Assembly: GCA_016165875.1 (NCBI GenBank)
Contig: JABBOT010000080.1
Location: forward strand, 40,609,477-40,673,476
Direction: 5' to 3'
Length of the DNA stretch: 64,000 nt
From: Acanthopleura granulata
Lineage: Eukaryota > Mollusca > Polyplacophora > Chitonida > Chitonidae
Part shown: positions 24,620 through 37,100 of the stretch, one piece after another
Layout of the letters: every line of letters starts with the position of its first letter
How positions within the stretch are numbered: position 1 is the stretch's first letter
The notes under the pieces: model-generated
Database searches by the model: none
What the model was told of the DNA's origin: nothing
The model's input: only the letters and a program-made list of their open reading frames with translations
Position numbers and translations under genes: made by a program

Positions 24620-27102
24620 GGAGTCTGTGTGAATGTATGAGTGATTAGTTGTACACTGAATGTCCTTGTGCATATGTACATGTAATTACTGAAAGTCCCA
24701 GTGTGTATGTGAGTTCAGAGAGACAGTGTGAATGTATGAGGGAGTGGTTGTACACTGAATGTCCTTGTGCATATGTACATGTAATTACTGAAAGTTCCAG
24801 TGTGTATGTGAGTTCAGAGAGACAGTGTGAATGTATGAGGGAGTGGTTGTACACTGAATGTCCTTGTGCATGTGTACATGTAATTACTGAAAGTCCCAGT
24901 GTGTATGTGAGTTCAGAGAGACAGTGTGAATGTATGAGGGAGTGGTTGTACACTGAATGTCCTTGTGCATATGTACATGTAATTACTGAAAGTTCCAGTG
25001 TGTATGTGAGTTCAGAGAGACAGTGTGAATGTATGAGTGATTAGTTGTACACTGAATGTCCTTGTGCATATGTACATGTAATTACTGAAAGTCCCAGTGT
25101 GTATGTGGGTTCAGAGAGACAGTGTGAATGTATGAGGGAGTGGTTGTACACTGAATGTCCTTGTGCATATGTACATGTAATTACTGAAAGTTCCAGTGTG
25201 TATGTGAGTTCAGAGAGACAGTGTGAATGTATGAGTGATTAGTTGTACACTGAATGTCCTTGTGCATGTGTAGATGTAATTACTGAAAGTTCCAGTGTGT
25301 ATGTGAGTTCAGAGAGACAGTGTGAATGTATGAGGGAGTGGTTGTACACTGAATGTCCTTGTGCATATGTACATGTAATTACTGAAAGTTCCAGTGTGTA
25401 TGTGAGTTCAGAGAGACAGTGTGAATGTATGAGGATTGGTTGTACACTGAATGTCCTTGTGCATGTGTAGATGTAATTACTGAAAGTTCCAGTGTGTATG
25501 TGAGTTCAGAGAGACAATGTGAATGTATGAGGGAGTGGTTGTACACTGAATGTCCTTGTGCATATGTACATGTAATTACTGAAAGTTCCAGTGTGTATGT
25601 GAGTTCAGAGAGACAGTGTGAATGTATGAGGGAGTGGTTGTACACTGAATGTCCTTGTGCATATGTACATGTAATTACTGAAAGTTCCAGTGTGTATGTG
25701 AGTTCAGAGAGACAGTGTGAATGTATGAGGGAGTGGTTGTACACTGAATGTCCTTGTGCATGTGTACATGTAATTACTGAAAGTTCCAGTGTGTATGTGA
25801 GTTCAGAGAGACAGTGTGAATGTATGAGGGAGTGGTTGTACACTGAATGTCCTTGTGCATATGTACATGTAATTACTGAAAGTTCCAGTGTGTATGTGAG
25901 TTCAGAGAGACAGTGTGAATGTATGAGGGAGTGGTTGTACACTGAATGTCCTTGTGCATGTGTACATGTAATTACTGAAAGTTCCAGTGTGTATGTGAGT
26001 TCAGAGAGACAGTGTGAATGTATGAGTGATTAGTTGTACACTGAATGTCCTTGTGCATGTGTACATGTAATTACTGAAAGTCCCAGTGTGTCTGTGAGTT
26101 CAGAGAGACAGTGTGAATGTATGAGGGAGTGGTTGTACACTGAATGTCCTTGTGCATGTGTACATGTAATTACTGAAAGTCCCAGTGTGTATGTGAGTTC
26201 AGAGAGACAGTGTGAATGTATGAGGGAGTGGTTGTACACTGAATGTCCTTGTGCATGTGTACATGTAATTACTGAAAGTTCCAGTGTGTATGTGAGTTCA
26301 GAGAGACAGTGTGAATGTATGAGGGAGTGGTTGTACACTGAATGTCCTTGTGCATGTGTACATGTAATTACTGAAAGTCCCAGTGTGTATGTGAGTTCAG
26401 AGAGACAGTGTGAATGTATGAGGGAGTGGTTGTACACTGAATGTCCTTGTGCATGTGTACATGTAATTACTGAAAGTTCCAGTGTGTATGTGAGTTCAGA
26501 GAGACAGTGTGAATGTATGAGGGAGTGGTTGTACACTGAATGTCCTTGTGCATGTGTACATGTAATTACTGAAAGTTCCAGTGTGTATGTGAGTTCAGAG
26601 AGACAGTGTGAATGTATGAGTGATTAGTTGTACACTGAATGTCCTAGTGCATGTGTAGATGTAATTACTGAAAGTTCCAGTGTGTATGTGAGTTCAGAGA
26701 GACAGTGTGAATGTATGAGGGAGTGGTTGTACACTGAATGTCCTTGTGCATGTGTACATGTAATTACTGAAAGTTCCAGTGTGTATGTGAGTTCAGAGAG
26801 ACAGTGTGAATGTATGAGGGAGTGGTTGTACACTGAATGTCCTTGTGCATGTGTACATGTAATTACTGAAAGTCCCAGTGTGTATGTGGGTTCAGAGAGA
26901 CAGTGTGAATGTATGAGGGAGTGGTTGTACACTGAATGTCCTTGTGCATATGTACATGTAATTACTGAAAGTCTCAGTGTGTGTGTGAGTTCAGAGAGAC
27001 AGTGTGAATGTATGAGGGAGTGGTTGTACACTGAATGTCCTTGTGCATGTGTACATGTGTATGTGAGTTCAGAGAGTCATTGTGAATGTATGGGAGTGCA
27101 AG
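24620..27102. repeat. 99-bp minisatellite, copy B allele (about 24-25 units)
   Basis: Same unit as at 2410-3210 but about three times as long. Some units end in GTGATTAG, which puts periodic stops in the frame, and one unit near 25434 is shortened. Variants CATATGTAC/CATGTGTAC and TCCCAG/TTCCAG are interspersed. Confidence 0.97.
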
Positions 27103-28517
27103 TACTTGCACTAAATATCCCTGTGCTTTTACTTACATAGAGCTGAACATGAATGTAGTCAGACATATACACCACATGCAGATGAAGGAAAATTGTAGGA
27201 CTGCAAATTTATTGATAAACTTTCAGTAAACAGAGAGATGCTTGACTGCATTGGATTTCAACAGGTGGGTAAACGTAACTGATGATGGAGCTTGGTAGGC
27301 CTACAAGTACCTGACTGTATGTTGAGCGTGGATTCTGATAGATGTTGGGTTGTACAAACAGAGCCTACTGACCCGACGCCGGCTTTCCACACAGTTGTGA
27401 CGGGACAGCCCATTAGGGGTGGGATGATTTGCAGAACCAATGAGGAGGCATTGGGTAATGAGGGGAGTAGGGGTGATATGCTTCCTGCTGGTAGTGTTTA
27501 CAGACGTGCTACTCGTGTCTTCCTCGGCTATTCAGATGGAACAATCACTTGCCACTGATTTATTAAGGATCAATAGTTTTCAGGACATTGTCAGGTTTAT
27601 GTAAGGGTCGCGTTTGTGCCAGTCTATATACATGACCATATCAGCTGCCTTATGTGGTAATTCGAGCAAGGCCTCTGATTGATCTGTTTTATTATACATA
27701 TCATTCTCGGACCTCTAAAAATTCATTTGAAGTTGTGTACTGTATATTTATCGAACTAACTGGCTTCACAAAGGGTTATAACCTTGTTTCTATACTGACA
27801 CATAGTATTATTTGCGTGTGTGTAGTGTTATGTATGTAGGGACGTTTTTAGTGCTTTTAACCTGAGACATTCAAAAAGAAAATAATACAACTGTCAATAT
27901 ATGTCAGAGAAACCTGAAATACATGTAAATTTTCGGTAGGGTATTACTACTTAAGACTCGTACCAGCAATTAGCAGAGGTGTGGATTGATCAGGGAGGTA
28001 AACACTGCATTTATTGCTTGTAAATCGCAGGTAGATGCACAATGTGTACTTAACATGTACATGTGTCTCTGAAAGGATGACCATTGAGAGGAAGATAAGA
28101 GAAATTTGCATTAATACACATGGAGCATTTACTCAGGCCATCAGCACGAAATGAAACATCAAAGTTGAATCAAGAGTGTGATGAAAGGAATGTGCGTGAT
28201 TTCAAAGACAGTGGTTGTGATAGCTTCTGAGATTAAAAACTTTGCCACAGATTGTTACAAATTGTGTATTTAAACAGAACAAGTGAAACATGGCAAGACA
28301 TAAAACAACATGGTGAGGTAAACATGATGCATGTCATTCAGTATGCAAAAAGCAAAAAATAAATCTCTTTTCCCAGCTTTGCATGAACCAGATATACGCA
28401 TGTGTCCGTGTACTTGACTTGACAAAATCTTTGATGATTGAAACTGAGCAGAGATGTTACGAAAAGAAATAAACTATGAGAAATAACAGGCAGATGTTGA
28501 TGTATACAAAGTATACT

Positions 28518-28672
28518 TATTTGATTGGAATTTTATGTATACTGGGCAGTATTTCACTGATGTAACAAGGGCCAGTAGTCTTGAGGAAGCCCACAACCAT
28601 CCCCAGTTTGCTGACAGACCTCCCCATGTGTGGATGAAGAGGAAGAGTCATTGCATTGTGCTAGCACACTAA
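28518..28672 (-). mobile_element. Decayed SINE copy, copy B
   Basis: Counterpart of the element at 4648-4805, near identical. Confidence 0.75.
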
Positions 28673-29175
28673 TATAGTGAACATGTGGGTGTAATACTTG
28701 GATGCACATCAGTTACTTGTATGTATGTTCCCGCAGAGGAGTAAATAGCTGCCGTCATTATGTACAACTGTACAGTTCTAAGGGCCCTCAAGCAGCACAT
28801 CTAATGACAGTAACATTATTAAGCATTATACCAGAGAGATAATTTGGGATTCAGAGAACTACATGTATGTGTGCTTGTGACATACCAGCCTTGATGATGT
28901 TTCATGGAGGCATATGTGAGGCAACCAGGTCACATGTTATTTTTTGTATGTGTGTCTGTATATTTGGGTGGGTGTTTTTTTTACTGTACATGTAGGATAG
29001 GCTAATTAAAGCAGTTACTTGGTCAGAACATTATTGTGTTTTTTTTACATATTTTGATGGGGCCCTAGGCCCACTACCTTGATATCGTTAATTCTGTGTA
29101 GAATATATAATGAAGAAACCTCATTGATATGTTTTTATTATAAATTACAATAAATACAGGTGACTGTTTACTTTA

Positions 29176-29440
29176 TTTATTTATTTATTTGATTGGTGTT
29201 TTACGTCATACTCAAGAATATTTCACTTGTACGATGGCAGCCAGCATTATGGTAGGAGGAAACCGGACAGAGCCAGGGGGAAACCCACGACCATCCACAG
29301 GTTGCTGGCGGACCTTCCCATGTATAGCCGGAGAGGAAGCCAGTATGAGCTGGTCTTGAACTCGCAGCGACTGCATTGGTGGGAGGCTTCGGGTCTTTGT
29401 GATGCGATAGTGCGCTAACCGACTGAGCCACAGAGGTGCA
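29176..29440 (-). mobile_element. Full-length tRNA-derived SINE, copy B
   Basis: Same insertion as 5318-5590 with the same 13-bp target duplication (29163-29175 and 29441-29453). Its ATTT tail is shorter by a few repeats. Confidence 0.93.
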
Positions 29441-30284
29441 ACTGTTTACTTTAATACTTGTATATATTTCTTCCTTCTAAACAATAATATCCTTGTGGAA
29501 ACTAAGAAAGTCAATTTTTTTTATTCACATTTCTCAAATTTGGATCGCATAATTATGCACTCACATGAATATGTACATACATTTTACTTATCTTTGCCAA
29601 GGAGGAATTTTAACACATTTTCATATCTCGTACCTACCTGTATATAACTTATATATACGTGCACATTTACATCAGAGGTGTAACAGTGTTTTCTGGTGAT
29701 GAAAACAGTAACTTGTTCCATACTTAATAAGCGGAGTAGAAATGAGTGTTCTGAGAATTACAAGTGCTTTTTCCTGATGAGATTTTGAGATTTAGCCAGT
29801 TCTTTACATGTATTCACCTGTGTTGTATTTCAAACAAGATTAGAGTTTAGTGTTGGGAATTCTGGGAAGTACATGTATCGTGTGTTTGTGTGAAGCAGTG
29901 TTTGTAATAGGCATCATGTGTCAGACTTCATGTGGTCTGTCAGAGGTAAGCTTTGAAACTTCCTCCCACAGTCACAGCCGTACATGTAGTTTCTGATTCA
30001 AGTTTTAAAACTTTCTTCCTGTTAAATTTCATGTCGCCAATGGAACAGTTTCAGAGTGACAGACATGCCTGAAACTGACTTAAACATTGACAATATGCAT
30101 GACAGTGAGATTCCTCAGAGTTTGGCTTGACCACACACCTGCCCTGCAGCTACATGTAGGTGTCTTTCCCTATAAAGCTGACGCTAACTGAAATACATGT
30201 ATAATCCCATCTACATTTGTGTTCTGATCCACAAGCTTCAAGTAAAGAGTGCGTTATATAAGTGCATACACCACAGCAGTCACT

Positions 30285-30463
30285 GTGAGCTTGTGCTGGC
30301 TTCCTCTTCGGCCGTATGTGGGAAGGTCTGCCAGCAACCTGCGGATGCTCGTGGTTTCTCCCTGGCTGTGCTCGGTTTCCCCCTACCATTATGCTGGCTG
30401 CCGTCGTATAAGTGAAATATTCTTGAGTACGGCGTAAAACACCAATCAAATAAATAATAAACC
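30285..30463 (+). mobile_element. 5'-truncated SINE, copy B
   Basis: Counterpart of 6431-6606, no difference seen in the body. Confidence 0.9.
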
Positions 30464-30964
30464 AGCACATCCTTGATCGAAATTAAGAGCTGTTGGTCTC
30501 TCTTGGCTGACCTGTCACCTATCAACATTTTAATGCAATTACCATTTGACTCCACCTGCCTACATGTATGAATAGTCATCTGAAAGTATGGCTTCTTCAA
30601 GATGGTATACATTTATAAACAAAAATTATTCAACAGTTTGGTAATGTTTACCTTTTATATTTAATTGAAGGACTGACTAATACAGAGTAATACCAGTAGA
30701 TCTCAAAGAATGTTAGGCCTGATGACCAATGACAATTTGAAATAGTCACTTTATTTACAATATTTCGACCCCAGATTTGTTTTTGTTACAAAGGAGGGTT
30801 ATGTCAGTTGCATCGTACATGGTCTGATGGCATCTGTTTCTTCGAACTGCTGTCGATGCCCTTATTTTAGTGACTCTGACTGAAGTTACAGCACACTGTC
30901 CTCCAGATAAAATTTCAGCTTCTTGAAGTGTAACGTCCAATTTTTCTCTTTTCTTTACTTTTAG

Positions 30965-31114
30965 TGAATTTGAGAGAAGTGAAGGATGTTCGGCCTGGAC
31001 GAACCTCCAAAGACTTTGAGAAATGGCCTGATGAACTGAGGAGGACAGAGAAGGGATGTGCTTTTGTTTTGTTTTATGGAAGTAATTTCAAGTTAAAGAC
31101 TCTTTCACTTGTTG
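30965..31114 (+). CDS. PLCG1: PLCG exon 1 (copy B): PH domain, C-terminal half
   Basis: Base-for-base the same as copy A exon 1, with TTTTAG acceptor and GTAAGT donor, although the flanking introns differ by substitutions and indels. Confidence 0.94.
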
Positions 31115-34100
31115 GTAAGTGCCCTGGGGATCCTCCACACCCCCTGCACCCTCCCTTAGTTTAAAATTAGCATGTTGACTGCAAATCCAAAAGTCAATTT
31201 ATTTCATGAAAACTGAAAAGAAAGTGGTCAGAAAAACCCCTGAAGCACACATATAAATTGCTTTAAATATGTAAACTCCTATTTTGGACAATGCTACATT
31301 TGCAAGGGTAGCATCTAAAATTGCCTTTGTGTGTTCAAATGAGCTAATAGAGTAAATGTTGATCTGCCTTCATCTGTGAATTACATCAGCAGAATATTTG
31401 AACATATGTTTCACCTAAACTTGAGCTCTTTTCCTTGATTTCAATTGATTTATCTGCCTCCTAGAACCACTTACCTGGTCTCTTACATGTAGGTAAGAGT
31501 TTTTTGTGAAGTTTAGTTTATGTCTTGTCAGAACAGCTTAAGTGTTGGTATCAGACGTGTCAGCAAGGCCTTTATGTACATTTAAAAGCTCATTTTTGGC
31601 AGGCTAAACTTGAGGTGAAAGACCTGATGTATCTTTGTGATTGTTGACGGTGTCGTATATGTGTGTGTTACGTTTCATGGGACTGCTTTTATCCTTCAGC
31701 CTCAGCACCAGATGAGTACACAAAATGGCTGCGAGGGTTGGAGTTCCTGATAAAGGAAACGGCTGCAGCTGCACATCCAATCATTGTGGAGAGGTAAGTC
31801 AAGAGTAACGAGGAATGCATCATCTACTTGTATACCTACTTGTATGTATGTCCTAAGGTAATTGTGGTTATCTATCTGAATGCATGATAAGGATTATCTT
31901 TGCATTTGTAGTTAGAGTGCACTACATCATTGGGGAAAATATGAAAACACAAACATTGTACAGTACATACTGTTCACCTAGGCGTCCATGGACATGTATA
32001 GGTGAGCCGAAATTCCAAAACACTGTACATGCTGTTCACTTAGGCATGCATGGACATGTACAGGTGAGCCGAAATTCCAAGACACCTACACTTACATGTA
32101 CCCATGATATCATTCATTTACATGTGTATGTGTGCCCAAAATTGCAATACTCCTACATATGTGCTCATGGCACACTACTTGTCTACAGTTTTGTGCACCT
32201 ACTTGTGCATGTACCCTGGTGATGTGCATTGATTTATATTTGCGTATTTAGAGAAGGAATATGTCTGTACCTGTGTGGACCAGGATAATTCAACCTGTTA
32301 GACCTGCATTCTCATTCTCTTTTTTTTTTCCTTTTCTTTTTTCAGATGGTTGCGAAGAGAATTTTATCTGATGGAGAAACAGAATTGGTAAATATGTTAA
32401 TATGGGATACTTGCTGGTGTGGTGAGGAGGTTGGCGGGGGGGTTGGCTGTGTGATGAGGTCTACCATAAGATTAGTTAAATATGAATAAGATTATTCCTC
32501 TCTACTTTACATGGAAGTACAGTAAGATTGAATTGACCGCACAAACAACAGGGGATTGCCAGGACGCATGAAGGGTAGGTTCAGTCCCACCCTTGGAAAG
32601 GACATTTGTGGACCTCTCCCCTCCCCCACTCCCCCCCGTTCCTTGGGTTTTGGTGACAGTATCTCCTTGACAATGCTTGTGTGGCTGTTTGTGCAGTCTA
32701 ACATTTGTTGAAGACCACTTGTGTGTCAGTACGACATGCGTGGGAATATTTGTCTGTAACTAGATGAATCCTAATTCAAAACAGACCGCCACTGAATGAC
32801 GTGAAATATTCTTGAGTAATTCCAAGTTTGTAATAGTTGAATCCACAATTACATATTAGTCACTTATGTAATACCTCTTGTGTCGTGTTCATGCTGAGCC
32901 CTTTGACTGATTACTGGACTGCAAAATCTGAAGATCCTGAAGAATCCACATTCACGTGTGCAGACAGACATTCACGTGTGCAGACAGACATGCACGTGCA
33001 GACATTCACGTGTGCAGACAGACATGCACGTGTGCAGACAGACATGCATGTACAGACAGACATGCACGTACAGACAGACATGCACGTACAGACAGACATA
33101 CATATACATGTAGCTACATGAAGAAACACATGGAAGTGAAGCCTTGTTTCCGTGTCTTACATGTAGGCCTAGATACAGACGTGGTAGTTTGACAAAAGTT
33201 ACTCAGGCCTGTGTGTGCCTAATGTCCAGTTGTGTGTGGTAAAGCTGATATGCTCTGAGTAATCTAGGCATTATGAAAGGCCCTGCCTAAGACACAACTG
33301 ATAGTATGGTACCGTATGTGAAATGTACGTGTAAGCAGCATAAAGTGCAGTTCCTCGCACTATTGTGCCCGCAACTGGTGAGGTTCACTGTGTGCATCTG
33401 TCACCTTCTGAGATAGAACAAATTTATAATCAAGTACCATGTACACTCTACCTGCCTTAAGTCTCCCAGGGATTTCAGCACCCTATTGATTATAAAACTC
33501 TTAGATTCAGGATTCAGTTGTACTTATTACATGTATGTTGTTATTTTTCTCTCCAAAGCATAACTCTGAAAGATGCCAAAGCCTGGATGCCACGACTGAA
33601 CCTCAAGATTTCCAACAGTCAACTGCGAGTTAGATTCCAGGTCTGTTCCACCATGGCTTTGTTTGTCTTCAGATATCTACAAACAGTCACATATTGAGGG
33701 CATTGCATATTCACACACGATAAGCTTTTTATGTCCAGATTGAAGTACTGGCCGTCCACCAGTATTATGTCAGAATCTTGCAGATTAATGTTAGCTTTAC
33801 TGTCTTTAGTGATAGCTTTACCATCCTCTGGCCATAACACCGATCGCCATTGTATAAATGAAAAATTATCGAGTATGGACTTCATTAACGATGAAATAAA
33901 TTAAATGTTGTGGCCAGATGGTAATTATAGAGGTTGTATGGTAAATTCATTCATACTTGCACATATATATCAGCATTGTTCTCGTGTTGATTTTTTGTTT
34001 GCTGTCATTGTCAGTGTTTTTAACCAGTGTCAGGGAGTATTACATTTCTAAATAGTTTTATATCATTTATACATTATAGGAGGTTGACTCAGGAGGAAAA

Positions 34101-37100
34101 GGAGAAATTGAATTCTCGGAGTTTTCAAAACTGTATGCCAAACTTGTATATGCACCTTCTGTAAGTATTCTCAATTCTGACAGATATATGTGTGTTTTTT
34201 AAGCACTTAACTGACTATGTTCTAGAACTACCTTTTTTTTTGATGGTGTATAACCTCACTGTGAGATATACCATTTTAACATAGCCTTATTTCTGCTTGT
34301 AAGCCATGCCTCTGTCATATTTAAAGTTACCTGACGCTTGAGTGGAAGGCCTGTGCATTTGATGGATTTAACACGCGGCAGAAAGAATATGAGTCAGATC
34401 TGTAGTGTCATATTTCACCTGAGCTGATTGACTGGAAACAGGAAAACCCTGTAAACATCAGACATGTATGCAGCAGTCAATTATAAAATGGCAAATTGCT
34501 TTTCTGTGAATTTGTCAGGAAAATAAGTATGATCAAGGATAAATTCCTTTATGTTTCCCCAGGTGATGATAGATTATTTTGCCCTGTTCATTGACCAAGC
34601 ACATGATGTGTAAGTATTCGAATTGTGGTGGTTACATTATAACTTCATGAATCATTGTGATACCTTCCTGACTGCATCAGACATTGTCAGTTTTTTATCA
34701 AATTTTTCATTTAAATTAATCTTGGTCTTGCTCATTAGTGTGGATAGAGATTCTCTCAAGTTGCTTGTTTTATCTTTTATTCATTTATTTATTTTTGTTT
34801 CAGGATGAAAATAAAGTTTGAAAAATTTCAACATTTCCTTGCCCAAGAGCAGAAGGTTAGTGTGTTGAATTCAGTGGCTGAAAATAGTTCAAAGGCAATC
34901 AAACCTACGTTTGGATTGAGATAGGGAAATAACCCTTGGATTTCAGAGAAAAAATTTGGATATGGTTTAAGGGAAAGGTTTTATGTTGAGCCATGAATCC
35001 GTTGGCTTGAATTGTACATAGAGGAGTGGAAAATGATTGTGAAAAAAAAGCCTTCAGAGTAAACAACTGAGAAATGGTTAACATAATTTTTAGGTTGAAC
35101 TTTTATTATTGAGCTTTTATTTTGGCCCACACAAAAAAATTGCTGATTGAGCAAGGAGAGAATGAACCCAGTAAATAACAGATTGTATATCCATGGTGCA
35201 TCGAGGAAATCATTATTGTGTATATAATTTACAATTTTTTTCAAATATTAAAAAGTTTGTTGTTCATGTGTGAGATGTCATATTTTCATGTCAGAATTTC
35301 TACATTCAGTGTTTATATGTATATGCTATTTTACTGGGAGACATGGACATTGTCTCTGATCAGAAAGACCTGAAAATACGCAGCTGTGTAAAACCTACTT
35401 GCATGCTGTGATATTATCAGGACCCCAACGCAACTGATGTGAACTATGTGAAGAAGATCATTGATGATTTCTTAGAGGATGCATTTAGAGCAGCACGAGG
35501 GCTGTATTTTACTGATGATGAGGTAAGAGGGATAGCAGCAGGTGCAGATACGTGGAGCTCGGTTCTGAGAAATAGGGTAGAGGTCTTGATTTCCAAGTAC
35601 ATTTTGAGAAAAATTGTAGATACCTGGACTTCCTCATACAATCTGTAGCGCTGTAGATATTTTGATTTCCAGACACATTCTGAGAAAAACTCTACATACC
35701 CTTGTTTGCAGGTGTTTTCAGAGAAAAAACTAGATACCTTGATTTCAGGGTACATTCTAAGAACAACTGTATATATCTTGATTTTAACAGAATTTGGATA
35801 CCATTGGATGGAGGATTTTGATCTTTAGTTCATCCTACTCATGAGTAGGATGGGATGCCTTTGAATTTAAAGCAAATTCTAATCATAATTTTAATTTTTG
35901 AAGTTATTGAACAAGGTGGCATGTCTTTGGACCTAATAAATGTCAGTGGATGATGAGAGTAATGATATAGGTAACCAGCAGGCTCTGGTAGTACATGAAT
36001 ATCCTTACTGTAACAATTCGCATGGCAGTTTGGGAGAAGAAAAAATCATCTCCTTGTATATATAATGTATGTAAGTTGTATAGTGCAGCTGCTCAGTGGC
36101 ATGTGGTATATTCCTGTGAATTGTAAAATATTATTATTTTAAAGTCTAGTATTATTCTAGTGTATGCACATTGGGATGTTTTTAAAATTCCTCTGAAAGA
36201 CAGGGCTAAAATCAATCAATTATCAATTACCTAAAATTTGAAAAGTGTAATTAAGTACTGTACATAGCTCTGACTTTTATTTATATTGACATGCTCTTCT
36301 TTCGTAGAACATTCACAGATTACATTATGTCTTTCCGCTTTCAGTTTCAGGATTACTTGTTTTCCGAACACAACACAATCTGGGATTCTCAGCATGACAG
36401 AGTTAATCAGGACATGAACCACTCACTGCCTCACTACTGGATAGCCTCCTCACACAACACGTAAGTATGTCCTCACACAGCATGCAAGGGTGTCCTCGCA
36501 CAGTGTGCAAGTGTGTCCTCGCACAGTGTGCAAGCATATCCTCACACAACATTCAGGCATGTCCGCACACAGTCTGCAAGTGTATCCTCACACATCATGC
36601 TAGCCCGCACACAACACGCAAGCCCTCACACAACACCGAAGTATGTCCTCACACAGCATACAAGTGTATGCACAGTGTGCAAACATGTCCTCACGGAGCA
36701 TTCAAACATGTCCTCACACAGAGTGCAAGTATGTGCTCACACCGTGTGCAAGTGTATCCTCACACAACATGCTAGCCCTCACACAACACGCAAGTATGTC
36801 CTCATACAGCATGCAACTGCATCCTCCCACAACACGCATGCCCTTACACGACACCTATGTCCCCACACATCTAAGTATCACCTCACACAACATGTAAATA
36901 TGTTCTGACACATTACGCAAGTATATCCTCACACCCAAGTATGTCCTTACACAACACATAATTATGTGCTCACACAAGACAGATATGCCCTTACATGATA
37001 TTTATTTCCTCACACAAGACTTGCGTAAGTTCTCATAGAACACATAGGTATGTCCTCACACAACACAAAGCAACGTGTAAGTGTGTTATCCCTCGGTGTG

